Shown: positions 18,501-26,677, counted from the first letter of the stretch. The stretch is 34,544 nt of DNA from Mariniblastus sp. (GCA_029251085.1 JAQXDZ010000062.1:1-34544), one strand, 5' to 3'. The notes: a model not told the origin generated them from the letters alone. Numbers and translations are program-made.

Positions 18501-18843
18501 CAATGCTGAACCTGCTTTCCTGAAACAAGCTCGTGAACTCGAACTTAAATTGCGCAAGGCAGCCCGCCAACTCAATGGAGACAATATCAAAAGTGACAAA
18601 TTTGTAGAGGATGTCCCGTCCATTGGCAGCCGAGTTGGGTCAGTGCTCTACGGTTCTTCCCGTAATACCTACGGAATCACTCAGACACAAAAGGATCAAG
18701 TTGAGATCGCCAAAACTGAATTTAAGGCAGTTTCAAAAACAATTAAGAAGTTAATTAATTCCGATTTCAAGACCTTTGAAAAGAAATTAAACGAGGGTGG
18801 TATCCCCTGGACCGAGGGCCGCGACATCCCCGGATTTAAGTAA
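15565..18843 (+). CDS. Large exported BNR/VPS10-type beta-propeller protein
   Basis: The 1092-residue protein starts with a signal peptide (hydrophobic core about 11-25, APA cleavage site at 26-28). The mature part holds repeated Asp-box motifs of the form S-x-D-x-G-x-x-W, e.g. SIDGGNNW, STDGGESW, SDDFGGSW, TEDGGKTW, SDDRGDSW, SEDGGANW and TTDRGKTW, spread over about residues 60-780. This is the sortilin/VPS10-like or xyloglucanase-like beta-propeller type of planctomycetes and Bacteroidetes. The last ~300 residues are a beta-rich segment (YFEFYNQSNEVVARV…) followed by charged helices. Such proteins are often annotated as glycosyl hydrolases, but catalytic residues cannot be confirmed here. 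An alternative start is the ATG at 15586. A hairpin follows the stop, so it is probably monocistronic. Confidence 0.88.
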   Translation: MFYRTSLMPKALISSIFLCLITATFAPAQETPSPTVDSKINSGFISALPLRSIGPALMSGRIADIAVDPTNPNVWYVGAGSGGVWKTTNSGTTFESIFDGQKSYSIGCITIDPNNNNTIWIGSGENVGGRHVGYGDGIYVSHNGGKTFTNKGLADSEHLSKIIVHPKNPKVVFAASQGPLWSAGGQRGLFKSIDGGNNWTNVLNCDGKPGGDYTGVTDVTMDPNNPDTLYAATHQRHRTVWSLLNTGPQSGIYKSTDGGESWVELKTGLPGGDKGKIALQVSPQKSNVVYAAIELQNRVGGFYRSDDFGGSWTKMSDYVGGGTGPHYYQEIYCDPHRFDVVYHANVRMGRTEDGGKTWDSISKSTKHVDNHAVAFSPTDPNFLIVGCDGGLYRSYDYARSYSFCANLPLTQFYKVDVDYEFPFYNVVGGTQDNNTQYGPSRTGNIQGIRNADWRITIGGDGHDNAIDPTDPNIIYCESQEGYIRRFDRRTGQSVDIRPRPGAGEDNLRFNWDSPILISPHDNKRIYFASKFLHRSDDRGDSWTTVSPDLSRNQNRYKLKMMDRVWSVDAGYDLLAMSQYGNITSISESPLVEGLLYIGTDDGLIHVSEDGGANWTATEKIFDVPEYFFVNDIKADRHDPNVAYACLDNHKTGDYKPYLVKTTDRGKTWTLISGDLPERHLVWRIEQDHENKNLFFLGTEYGLFCSLNGCETWVKITAGAPNIPFRDLAIQRRENDLVAATFGRGFYVLDDYSPLRDLTDELLDSSDLHIFPIRKALWYIPQNLLGGRKGSQGDSYFETPNPAFGATLTYYLKSDLKTKAAIRKEAEAKLSGKGDDVPIPSWEQLRDESLEQAPKVYFEFYNQSNEVVARVNGSTNKGLHRLSWNLRYTQYNGSPMVAPGNYSVQGFQLVDGTTTELGNAQSFEIVSIEEPSLKPKNLDETIAYQLSLAKFNDAINATAQSLATRIERIAKIQQVIERSPNAEPAFLKQARELELKLRKAARQLNGDNIKSDKFVEDVPSIGSRVGSVLYGSSRNTYGITQTQKDQVEIAKTEFKAVSKTIKKLINSDFKTFEKKLNEGGIPWTEGRDIPGFK

Positions 18844-18861
18844 CCGTTAGGCGATGAGCAT

Positions 18862-18883
18862 AACCTCCGCCTTTGTGGAGGTT
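18862..18883 (+). terminator. Hairpin downstream of the BNR-protein gene
   Basis: AACCTCC (18862-18868) pairs with GGAGGTT (18877-18883), seven base pairs with an 8-base loop, 19 bases after the stop. A pyrimidine-rich but not uniform T stretch follows, so termination is plausible rather than certain. Confidence 0.45.
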
Positions 18884-19047
18884 CGGCTCTCATTGTCTTC
18901 CATTACTGGTCAGCGAACTGTTGTTAATCAAAACTGAGTCCGCACGACAAAATGGTCCGGAGTTCCGCCCGTGAATTTGTGAGAACAATGTGGCGTTCCG
19001 TTGCAATTACGGTTGACGTTACTGAGCCGATGGCACAAAGTGTTGAC

Positions 19048-20118
19048 ATGCCTATCGAATTTAAATGTACGAATTGCCAAAGTCTGCTCAGCGTTCCCGA
19101 AACCGGGAGCGGCAAACGGGCCCGCTGCCCCCACTGCAAATCACTTAATCTGATACCCAAGACGAAGCCGATTGAGCCTACTGAACCTCCTGCTTCGCAA
19201 CAATTCTTCATCGATTCCGTTTCCGGTTCAGCCTTCGGACCGATTACGAAACTGGAACTGGACCAATGGGTTCGGGAAGGTCGAATCTCAGGCGACTGTG
19301 TTGTCAGGGCCAGCGGTGAAAAGGGGGGCCTACCAGCGAACCGGTATTACCCGAATCTTCAATCTTCGCCCAATCACCGCCTCCAGACTACGAAGGAAGA
19401 GGTCGCTCTCGATCGCCACCCTATTGCGAAAACGGTGGCTACCGAAGACGCAAAGCCAAGTTCGAAAACAACGAAAATCGCACGACACAACGGCTATTCA
19501 GTCATTCCAACTGCAACGGATTTCGAGTTGATTTTCCATGCCGCCGTGAAGCTGTTCCTTCATAATGCATGGATTCTTTCAACAACCGCTTTAATTTGCA
19601 TGTTGCCTGCTATCGCTGACGCAATGTACCGATTAGCCGAGATTCAACTCGATGCAATTCCGCAGATTCTACTGAACCTCGTACAAATATACCTCAGCAT
19701 TGGTCAAGCGAGACTGGCGATACAAATTTGCCGAGGGCAACGGGCTACATTCGCGACCGTTTACTCCGGAGGCGACAAATTCCTGCCCGTTATCTTGTTC
19801 AGTTTTTTAGCCTACATCGCGTTGACTCTCGGCGTTCTTCTTTTGGTTTTGCCGGCAGTTCTTTTGTTGCTCTATCTGTGGCCCAGCTATTTCTTAATCG
19901 TAGATGACCAAGCCGATGTATTTCAAAGTCTTACAATGGCAAAAGACATCTGCACCCCAAACGTTTTGACAACATTCCTGTTGGGCTTAACTTCAATTGG
20001 TATTTTGATCGCTGGTCTCCTGATCTGTGGAGTTGGCATTATTCCAGCTTCCGGGTTCGTCTCAATCCTTTGGGCCGTATCCTATCTTGCGATGTCCGGC
20101 CAACTTTCCTTTGAATAA
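19048..20118 (+). CDS. Zinc-ribbon / GYF-like domain membrane protein
   Basis: With the start at MPIEFKCTNC the protein has 356 residues. Residues 7-30 form a zinc ribbon with two pairs of cysteines (C7, C10, C27, C30: CTNC and CPHC). Residues about 53-100 resemble a GYF_2 domain (FFIDSVSGSAFGPITKLELD … EGRISGDCVVR). A linker leads to four to six membrane helices from about residue 175, with LFLHNAWILSTTAL, LLLVLPAVLLLLYLWPSYFLIVDD and ILIAGLLICGVGIIPASG, a layout like DUF975/glycerophosphoryl-diester-type membrane domains. Such proteins are frequent in planctomycetes and their role is unknown. An in-frame ATG at 19030 adds six residues; earlier starts add low-quality sequence. The HAD gene follows after 21 bp, so the two are probably co-transcribed. 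Confidence 0.85.
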   Translation: MPIEFKCTNCQSLLSVPETGSGKRARCPHCKSLNLIPKTKPIEPTEPPASQQFFIDSVSGSAFGPITKLELDQWVREGRISGDCVVRASGEKGGLPANRYYPNLQSSPNHRLQTTKEEVALDRHPIAKTVATEDAKPSSKTTKIARHNGYSVIPTATDFELIFHAAVKLFLHNAWILSTTALICMLPAIADAMYRLAEIQLDAIPQILLNLVQIYLSIGQARLAIQICRGQRATFATVYSGGDKFLPVILFSFLAYIALTLGVLLLVLPAVLLLLYLWPSYFLIVDDQADVFQSLTMAKDICTPNVLTTFLLGLTSIGILIAGLLICGVGIIPASGFVSILWAVSYLAMSGQLSFE

Positions 20119-20139
20119 TTCTCGCAAGCTCAAATCTAC

Positions 20140-20799
20140 ATGAACAACAAACCATCGATTTCCGCCGTCGCTTTTGACATGGATGGCCTCATCTTCAATA
20201 CGGAAGACCTCTACGATCAAGTAGGTGAAATTTTACTTTCTCGACGTGGACTGAACTTCACCCGGGAATTGAAAATGGAGATGATGGGTCTCCCCGCCCC
20301 GACAGCCTACGAAATAATGCGTGAAAGGTGTGCAATCACTGACTCCGTCTTGCAACTTCAAACGGAAACCGATGAAATTTTTGACGACCTATTGCCCAAA
20401 CAACTTCGAACCATGCCGGGGTTGGAAACCCTCCTGGAAAAATTGGAATCCAAAAGAATCCCTAAAATAGTCGCCACCAGCAGCCACCGCAAATTTGCCG
20501 ACCGAAATCTCGCTCAATTTGAACTCACCCATCGTTTTGAATTTATATTAACTGCCGAGGACGTAACTCAAGGGAAGCCCCATCCCGAGATCTATCTGAC
20601 CGCTTCAGAAAAACTAGAGGTCGCGCCGCTTAATTTGCTAGTTCTCGAGGACAGTAAAACGGGTAGCACCGCTGCAGCAGCTTCAGGAGCCTTCACGATT
20701 GCCGTACCGACCGATCACAGTATTGGGTTAGATTTCTCGCACGTAAACCACGTTGCTTCGCGACTCGACGACGATTTCATTTTGAGTCTATTTGATTAG
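20140..20799 (+). CDS. HAD-family phosphatase (beta-phosphoglucomutase-like)
   Basis: The 219-residue HAD hydrolase has motif I FDMDGLIFNTE (nucleophile D13, acid D15), motif II VATSS (S114), motif III lysine in GKPHPE (K146) and motif IV LEDS (E170, D171). The helical cap between residues 20 and 85 places it in the beta-phosphoglucomutase/phosphatase subfamily. It removes phosphate from a small sugar phosphate or similar metabolite; the substrate cannot be told from sequence. It lies 21 bp after the zinc-ribbon membrane gene, probably in one transcript. Confidence 0.9.
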   Translation: MNNKPSISAVAFDMDGLIFNTEDLYDQVGEILLSRRGLNFTRELKMEMMGLPAPTAYEIMRERCAITDSVLQLQTETDEIFDDLLPKQLRTMPGLETLLEKLESKRIPKIVATSSHRKFADRNLAQFELTHRFEFILTAEDVTQGKPHPEIYLTASEKLEVAPLNLLVLEDSKTGSTAAAASGAFTIAVPTDHSIGLDFSHVNHVASRLDDDFILSLFD

Positions 20800-20906
20800 C
20801 GTTTGCGTGGGTTAAATTGCTCTAGCCGTTTCCAGAAGGTTCCCAATTCCCCCGCGTTCCACCAGTTACGCGATACTGGGTGCGATACTTTTCGATATGG
20901 GGTGGG

Positions 20907-21113
20907 CTAGTTTTTAGATAAAAAATCGACAAGTAATATCACACAGACTACCAGTCCACAAATTCCAGCAATTATTACGAGTGTCTTAATACCATTTATG
21001 ACCACCGGAACCTCTCCCTCGTCCAGCGTTGGCTTTCTCTCTGATCCTTGAGGAGGCTCAGAAGGGTCCTCTGATGTTTGAGGAGGCGCGTAAGGGTTTT
21101 CTTTTTCTTCCAT
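20907..21113 (-). CDS. Small membrane protein with NPYAPP motif (68 aa)
   Basis: The 68-residue protein begins MEEKENPYAPPQTSEDP: an acidic, proline-rich cytoplasmic head with the NPYAPP motif, then one membrane helix (VINGIKTLVIIAGICGLVVCVILL) and a three-to-five-residue tail. Short proteins with an Asn-Pro-Tyr-x-x-Pro start followed by one or a few helices are common in planctomycetes; their function is unknown. A relative with NPFQAP lies 340 bp upstream on the same strand. Confidence 0.75.
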   Translation of the reverse strand: MEEKENPYAPPQTSEDPSEPPQGSERKPTLDEGEVPVVINGIKTLVIIAGICGLVVCVILLVDFLSKN

Positions 21114-21453
21114 GATTGCACACGAACAGAGGTACGATAGGCGTCCAAGTAAAAATTTGGGTCATTTATATTTGCGAGGCTTACTTTCGGCGTGGGTGGT
21201 TTATTACGGTGGCTTGCCACTCGACCGCGCAAGTAGCAAACCCAAGATTTTTAAATAAAAACTACGCCAAGGCAATCACTCCGCAAAACCCGATCCATCC
21301 TGAGTTGGGAATTTCTGTGCCATTTTTAGCGGGCATCTTCTCTATTGTTTTAACTGGCTCACGTGCGTCCGTTCTTTCATTTTCCCAACCCTCTTAAACG
21401 TGATCAGAAAGATTAGCCATATCGGCGGTGGTTAAGCAAGGAACACCCGCTAA
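21114..21453. other. 340-bp region with a possible gene remnant
   Basis: No intact gene was found. A start-less minus-strand frame (21393-21262, 43 codons) ends in SGWIGFCGVIALA and then a stop, with more apolar codons beyond, so it resembles the N-terminal head and helix start of the neighbouring NPYAPP/NPFQAP proteins after damage. There is no ATG, GTG or TTG in frame at its beginning. Confidence 0.3.
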
Positions 21454-21660
21454 TTAATTACCGAACCGTACAAACAACAAATAAAACTCAATACAGAACA
21501 TTGCAATTCCGAAGACAACAATCACCAAAACTACAATTATTGGTGTGTACACGAAAATGAGGCGAGCGCAAAACAAAAGCCAATCACGCTGCTCTTCAAA
21601 CTCACCAATTTCCGCATTGGTATTAGCTGGCGCCTGAAAAGGATTCGATTGTTCTGGCAT
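21454..21660 (-). CDS. Small membrane protein with NPFQAP motif (68 aa)
   Basis: The 68-residue protein begins MPEQSNPFQAPANTNAEIGE, a polar head with the NPFQAP motif, followed by a basic/aromatic stretch and a long hydrophobic segment (about 32-63) long enough for one or two helices. The head motif and overall size match the protein encoded at 20907-21113, so the two probably belong to one loose family. No Shine-Dalgarno site precedes the ATG. The function is unknown. Confidence 0.72.
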   Translation of the reverse strand: MPEQSNPFQAPANTNAEIGEFEEQRDWLLFCARLIFVYTPIIVVLVIVVFGIAMFCIEFYLLFVRFGN

Positions 21661-21811
21661 GCTTTAAAATTTAGCAGAAAACAAATAAGTAGCAAAGAGT
21701 TCAGCTCGATGTCACCACAAGAGTTGTTTTTTATTGAGAGTGGCTGTCCCTAGCCTAGGCGTGGCGTTAATCTTGTCGATATTGCCACATGCCCTATCAG
21801 AACTTAGCTCC

Positions 21812-22204
21812 ATGAAAAAACTAGCACTCATCGCTTTTATTTGCGTAATTTCGAACGTTGGTTGTTTAAGTGAAAGAGCAGGGAACCAAGCCGCGAACGA
21901 AATAAGTTTTGGAGATCTGACGATTAATAGAAACACGCTTGGCTTAAGCAACGAAGTTAATGGAAAGAGCAAAATAACAGGGACTGTCAAAAACAACGGA
22001 AATGATGCTTTCGATGGTGTTTCGATTGAAATTAATGTGTACAGCAACTCCGGAGCTTTAATCGCCACCACGACTGCCGTTACCGGAGGCATAGCGCCCG
22101 GCGGCTCCTGGGAATTTGAAACGCTTGCCGCCCCAATTTCCTCAGTTGCGGACCTAGATAAATTAGAGATCGTCGAAATCTGGGGACTCAAACGAGAGCG
22201 CTAG
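21812..22204 (+). CDS. Predicted lipoprotein with FxLYD-like domain
   Basis: With the start at MKKLALIAFI the protein has 130 residues. The signal peptide ends in SNVGC, a plausible lipobox with C18 as the lipidated residue (N at -3 is unusual). The mature part holds an Ig-like beta-sandwich: KITGTVKNNGNDAFDGVSIEINVYSN … GGIAPGGSWEFETL, the pattern of FxLYD domains (G-x-V-x-N … V-x-V … Y … I-x-P-G … F). It is probably anchored on the periplasmic side of a membrane. An upstream ATG at 21734 would hide the signal peptide and is rejected. Confidence 0.72.
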   Translation: MKKLALIAFICVISNVGCLSERAGNQAANEISFGDLTINRNTLGLSNEVNGKSKITGTVKNNGNDAFDGVSIEINVYSNSGALIATTTAVTGGIAPGGSWEFETLAAPISSVADLDKLEIVEIWGLKRER

Positions 22205-22549
22205 ATTTGTTTTTCCACCTGGCAATTCACTCAACCAATTCCTGTTAAAACCTATCAAAGGTCACTATCAGGGCAACCGAAAAATTCAGCTAACTCTGGC
22301 AATCCAAGCTGGTGCATACAGCGGAAAGCCCCGCTAGAACCGCCTCTCAATTCAGAGCCTCAATTAAAAAACACTAATCTTGGTTTGTCGAAATCTACCG
22401 AACCTTTAGGTCTATTGCTACAATCATGTTTACCAAGCTTCTTTGTCGCGGCGAAGCGTGCGAATTGCATTACCGCAGAGATCTTCATGCCGCAATTTTT
22501 AATGGCGCAAGATTATGAAATACGGGCCTTACCTGATAAAGCAACGAAT
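22205..22549. other. 345-bp region upstream of the Cys-rich membrane protein
   Basis: No gene or RNA was recognised. The frame of the next gene is open back to a TTG at 22385 and includes in-frame ATGs at 22487 and 22502, so the true start of that gene could lie inside this region. Short direct repeats of CTCAATT occur near 22350 without clear meaning. Confidence 0.35.
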
Positions 22550-22747
22550 ATGACAGAGCCAGCCAACCAACGCCGCAAACCAAAATCTATTGGGAAATTC
22601 TTCTCAACGCCACTTGGTTTCTTGGCAGACTTTTTCTCCGTTTTGGAAGGTTGCTCCAGCTGCGGTTGCTCAGGTTGTGGCTGTTTTATGTTACCAACAA
22701 TTCTGCTTGTGGTATCCATACTCGCCTTTTCCGGTTGTATATATTAA
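22550..22747 (+). CDS. Small Cys-rich single-helix membrane protein (65 aa)
   Basis: With the start at MTEPANQRRK the protein has 65 residues: a basic head, an amphipathic segment (about 14-33), a cysteine cluster CSSCGCSGCGC (C35, C38, C40, C43, C45), a membrane helix (46-62) and C63 near the end. Closely spaced cysteines beside a membrane helix could bind a metal or form disulfides. I do not recognise a family. Earlier in-frame starts exist (ATG 22502, ATG 22487, TTG 22385) but would add non-conserved-looking residues. No Shine-Dalgarno site is evident. Confidence 0.5.
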   Translation: MTEPANQRRKPKSIGKFFSTPLGFLADFFSVLEGCSSCGCSGCGCFMLPTILLVVSILAFSGCIY

Positions 22748-22915
22748 TCGCGCCTAGCGAATTAAATTTTCAACATTCCCCTCGCTCCTCCTCCGAAAAG
22801 GCCTTTCCGGCTTCAGAATGCCTATTTGGATGGTACGCCATTTCTCACTTGGTTGTGGTACAATCAACCTCCACGTTCACGGACATGCTAAGCCACGCTT
22901 CTTACTGGACCGCTC

Positions 22916-24292
22916 ATGCTTGAATTTATTGGAAAAGGGAAAAGCCACAACTGCAACGGCACCACCCGCCGCGACTTTCTTAGAGTTGGCGCCTTGAGCG
23001 GATTTGGTATGACACTTGCAGACTACCTGTGGGCGGAACAGCATGGAGCGGTCAAAAAGGATCAGGATAAAAAATCCTGCATCATGATTTTCAATCTCGG
23101 TGCTCCGAGCCAAATCGACACATTTGACATGAAGCCGAATGCACCAGCGGAAGTTCGCGGGCCATTCAAACCCATCTCCACAAATTCGGACAACTTTCAA
23201 GTCTCGGAAATTCTTCCGATGCACGCGAAAATCGCAGACAAATTTTCAATCGTGCGAAGCTGTTACCACACCTCAGCTGCCGTTCACGATGCGGGCTGGC
23301 AAATGATGCAAACTGGCCGGCAATTTTCCGGCGGAGTCGAAACACCCCACGCCGGGTCAGTGGTCGCTTTTCTCAAAGGTCGAAAAACAGATTTACCCCC
23401 GCATGTCGTTTTACCGCAACTTATGGGGCGGGGCGGGGGAGGATTGCCCAACGGTCAAGCAGGAGGTTTTTTAGGCAAATCGTACGATCCATTCGCACTC
23501 ATGGCCGACCCCTCCAAACCAAACTTTAAAGTTCCCGATCTACTTCCACCGTCAGAAATCGGCACGGTTCGCCTCGATCGGCGGAAAAAGATGCGAGACA
23601 TCGTCGACAGCCAAATCAAGCAGTTTGAAAAAAGTGATGACGCGAAACTCTTAAACGAAAATTTCCACACCGCTTACCGAATGATGACGAGTAAACAAGC
23701 CCGAGAGGCGTTTGATCTTAGTCAGGAAAAACAAGCCACTCGCGAACGCTACGGAATGAACCGTTTTGGCCAGTGTTGCTTACTCGCCAGACGCTTAATC
23801 GAGGCCGGCGTTCGATTCGTAACGATCAATACGTTCCTTACTGTATTTGATGAAATCACCTGGGACATTCATGGCTCAAAACCATTCACCTCTATTGAGG
23901 GCATGAAAAATATCGTTGCCCCGACTTATGACCGGGCTTACAGTGCGCTGATCGAAGATTTGGCGCAGCGAGGAATGCTCGATGACACGCTGGTTACCAA
24001 CCTGGCCGAATTTGGACGGACTCCGAAAGTTAATCCAGCAGGCGGACGTGACCATTGGCCTCAGTGCTTTACCGTTGGTTTCGCGGGAGGCGGCATTCAA
24101 GGTGGTCGGGCAATCGGCGCGAGCGATCCGATTGGTGCTGTTCCCGCAGATCGGCCCACTCCACCGGGCGATGTCATTGCCACGATTTTTCATTCCCTCG
24201 GATTGGACCTCCACGCCGAATTACCTGGCCCCGGCGGTCGACCGTATCCGCTTGTAGATTTTGGATCCCGAGAAATCAAAGAACTGTTTTAA
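22916..24292 (+). CDS. DUF1501 family exported protein (Tat signal)
   Basis: The 458-residue protein has a twin-arginine export signal, TTRRDFLRVGALSGFG (R18, R19), then the DUF1501 domain: IMIFNLGAPSQIDTFDMKP, HDAGWQMMQTGR, VTNLAEFGRTPKVNPAGGRDHWPQ and GDVIATIFHSLGLD. DUF1501 proteins have a sulfatase/alkaline-phosphatase-like fold and are very numerous in planctomycetes, almost always next to DUF1549/DUF1553 cytochrome proteins; their substrate is not established. It is first in a three-gene operon with gaps of 23 and 19 bp. Folded export through Tat fits a metal-containing periplasmic enzyme. Confidence 0.93.
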   Translation: MLEFIGKGKSHNCNGTTRRDFLRVGALSGFGMTLADYLWAEQHGAVKKDQDKKSCIMIFNLGAPSQIDTFDMKPNAPAEVRGPFKPISTNSDNFQVSEILPMHAKIADKFSIVRSCYHTSAAVHDAGWQMMQTGRQFSGGVETPHAGSVVAFLKGRKTDLPPHVVLPQLMGRGGGGLPNGQAGGFLGKSYDPFALMADPSKPNFKVPDLLPPSEIGTVRLDRRKKMRDIVDSQIKQFEKSDDAKLLNENFHTAYRMMTSKQAREAFDLSQEKQATRERYGMNRFGQCCLLARRLIEAGVRFVTINTFLTVFDEITWDIHGSKPFTSIEGMKNIVAPTYDRAYSALIEDLAQRGMLDDTLVTNLAEFGRTPKVNPAGGRDHWPQCFTVGFAGGGIQGGRAIGASDPIGAVPADRPTPPGDVIATIFHSLGLDLHAELPGPGGRPYPLVDFGSREIKELF

Positions 24293-24315
24293 ATTATTCT
24301 TTTGAGTTTGCATTC

Positions 24316-26658
24316 ATGAACCAACTGCCACGGATGACTAAGCGTTTTAAAACAGGAAGTTTGCGACCAAACTTCTTAGTTTTATGCGTCATTGTGTTTA
24401 GTTTGAACTTTGCGTTTACCGCCGGAATGTTAGGGCAAAACAACCGGGTGGAAAACAACCCGGCAGAAAACCAACCCGCAGCCCTGAAATTCTCAACGCT
24501 TGAATCGCCCGAATTTACCCGCCACGTCCTGCCAATCCTCTCCAAACTCGGTTGCAATTCGGGAGCTTGTCATGGCGCGCTCGCTGGGAAAGGTGGATTT
24601 CGACTTTCGCTAAACGGATACAACCCCAAAGGTGATCATTTCACGATCACCCAACAATCACTTGGTCGCCGCATTGAAATCTCTGACCCAGGCCGTAGTT
24701 TAATTTTAACCAAGCCGACGGGTACTCTGCCCCATAAAGGCGGCTTGAGGCTGGAAACGGATTCTGTCGAATACAAAATTCTTTCCGACTGGATCGCAAA
24801 GGGCGCATTGGGCCCGTCGACGGCGGATGCGAAATTGCTAAAACTGGAGGTCGAACCAAAAACAATTGTGTTGAGCCCGAACGAATCAGCAAACGTAAGT
24901 GTCTTCGCCCACTACAGCGATGGAAAAAAAGAAAACGTCACACGTTGGGCAAAATTCGATTCGTCCAACACTCCCGTGGTTGATGTCGACAAAGATGGAA
25001 CACTTAGTGTGGTCGGAAGAGGTGAAGCTTCGATCGTTGTCTGGTTTTCAAGCCTTCTGGAGGTCTCTCGTGTCCAACTTCAATTTCCCAACGAAATTGC
25101 ACCGGAGGTATTTAAGAATGCCCCAAAACGCAACTTTATCGATGAGCTTGTGCTCGAAAAGCTCGAACAACTGAGACTCGCGCCCTCGCCCAGATGCGAT
25201 GATTCAACGTTTATCCGCCGCGCCTTCTTAGACACAATCGGCATGCTCCCAACGCCGAAAGAAGTGCAGGATTTCCAATCTAATCAATCGCAAAACAAAC
25301 GGGACGAATTAATCGATGGTTTATTACAACGTGAAGAATTCAATGACTATTGGAGTTATCGCTGGTCTGATGTCTTTCTAATCAGTGGGAAACGGTTGCG
25401 ACCCCAGGCAGTCAAAGCCTACTACCAATGGCTCAGGAAAAAAATTGAGACAAACGCGCCTTGGGATCAAGTCGTACGCGAAGTCATAACCGCACAAGGC
25501 AGCAGTTACACCAATGGCGCTACGAACTTTTTTGCACTGCACCAAACTCCTGAAGACATGGCAGAAAATGTCTCCCAAGCCTTTCTCGGGCTCTCGATTG
25601 GCTGCGCAAAGTGCCACAACCACCCGTTAGAAAAATGGACGAACGACCAATATTATGCCATGGCTAATTTATTTTCGCGGGTTCGCGCTAAAGGGTGGGG
25701 AGGGGACGCGAGAAATGGAGACGGCCTTAGAACATTATTTCTTGCGACAAACGGTGAGCTGATTCAACCGTTGACTGGCGCCGCTCAACCGCCGACGCCA
25801 CTCGACGGCAAACCTTTGGAATTTGATGACCCAACAGACCGCCGTGAACATCTGGCAGACTGGCTCACCAGCCCGGAAAACCCATATTTCAGTCGATCAG
25901 TTGCCAATCGAATCTGGGCAAATTTTATGGGTCGGGGTTTGGTTGAAAATGTGGATGACATGAGAACCTCAAATCCCGCAACCAACGAACCGCTCCTCAA
26001 CGCGTTGGCAGCCCATTTGAGCGACAACCAATTTGACTTGAAAACGTTAATGCGAGAAATCCTGCGTTCAGAAACCTATCAGCGAAGTAGCGAAGTACTG
26101 CCTCACAACAAACAGGACGACCGATTCTATTCCCGGTTCCTCCCTCGCCGCCTGATGGCAGAAGTCTTGCTAGATGCGATCTCTCAAGTCTCCGAAGTCC
26201 CAACCGCTTTTGTAAAGATTGAACATAAGGGCGCCGACATCCGCAAAACCACGGAATACCCTTTGGGTACCCGTGCAACCGAATTATACGACTCGGCTGT
26301 GCTCTCGTCTTTTCTTTCTAAGTTTGGAAGAAACAGCCGAGACATTGTCTGCGAGTGCGAACGAACCAACAAACCAAGTTTGGTGCAAGTTCTTCATATC
26401 GCTAACGGCTCGACGATTAATGAAAAACTCAAATCAAAAAAAAGCTGCGTCGACATCGCAATTTCAAAACCAACAACTTCCAATGAAGATATTATCCGCG
26501 AAGCATTTTTAAAAACGGTTGCTCGTGAACCGACAAAACACGAAAGCAATCAGCTCCTGCAAATAATTGAGCAGGCCGGCGCGGATGACAGGAGATCTGC
26601 AATCGAGGATCTTTATTGGAGCCTCATGAGCAGCCGCGAATTCCTATTTCAGCATTGA
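24316..26658 (+). CDS. DUF1549/DUF1553 cytochrome-like protein with Ig-like domain
   Basis: The 780-residue exported protein has a signal/anchor helix at about 18-37. A planctomycete cytochrome-like segment follows with LSKLGCNSGACHGALAGKGG (C80, C85, H86), in which the cysteines are four residues apart rather than two. Next come a group-2 Ig-like domain (about 176-255), DUF1549 (about 273-478) with a standard CAKCH haem motif (C430, C433, H434), and DUF1553 (about 504-760). The family is paired with DUF1501 in planctomycetes and is presumed to work in the periplasm in polymer or sulfated-substrate degradation; this is inference. The frame is open upstream to 24055 inside the DUF1501 gene, but the ATG at 24316, which exposes the signal helix, is the sensible start. 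Confidence 0.92.
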   Translation: MNQLPRMTKRFKTGSLRPNFLVLCVIVFSLNFAFTAGMLGQNNRVENNPAENQPAALKFSTLESPEFTRHVLPILSKLGCNSGACHGALAGKGGFRLSLNGYNPKGDHFTITQQSLGRRIEISDPGRSLILTKPTGTLPHKGGLRLETDSVEYKILSDWIAKGALGPSTADAKLLKLEVEPKTIVLSPNESANVSVFAHYSDGKKENVTRWAKFDSSNTPVVDVDKDGTLSVVGRGEASIVVWFSSLLEVSRVQLQFPNEIAPEVFKNAPKRNFIDELVLEKLEQLRLAPSPRCDDSTFIRRAFLDTIGMLPTPKEVQDFQSNQSQNKRDELIDGLLQREEFNDYWSYRWSDVFLISGKRLRPQAVKAYYQWLRKKIETNAPWDQVVREVITAQGSSYTNGATNFFALHQTPEDMAENVSQAFLGLSIGCAKCHNHPLEKWTNDQYYAMANLFSRVRAKGWGGDARNGDGLRTLFLATNGELIQPLTGAAQPPTPLDGKPLEFDDPTDRREHLADWLTSPENPYFSRSVANRIWANFMGRGLVENVDDMRTSNPATNEPLLNALAAHLSDNQFDLKTLMREILRSETYQRSSEVLPHNKQDDRFYSRFLPRRLMAEVLLDAISQVSEVPTAFVKIEHKGADIRKTTEYPLGTRATELYDSAVLSSFLSKFGRNSRDIVCECERTNKPSLVQVLHIANGSTINEKLKSKKSCVDIAISKPTTSNEDIIREAFLKTVAREPTKHESNQLLQIIEQAGADDRRSAIEDLYWSLMSSREFLFQH

Positions 26659-26677
26659 GATGAGATCGATCAAATAG

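Noticed and set aside
21712..22191. 159-codon minus-strand frame opposite the FxLYD lipoprotein
   Set aside because: The plus-strand gene has a signal peptide and domain pattern; the antisense product does not resemble a protein family.
24055..24315. In-frame extension of the DUF1549/DUF1553 gene into the DUF1501 gene
   Set aside because: The extra 87 residues are arginine/tryptophan-rich shadow sequence of the DUF1501 reading frame and would bury the signal helix.
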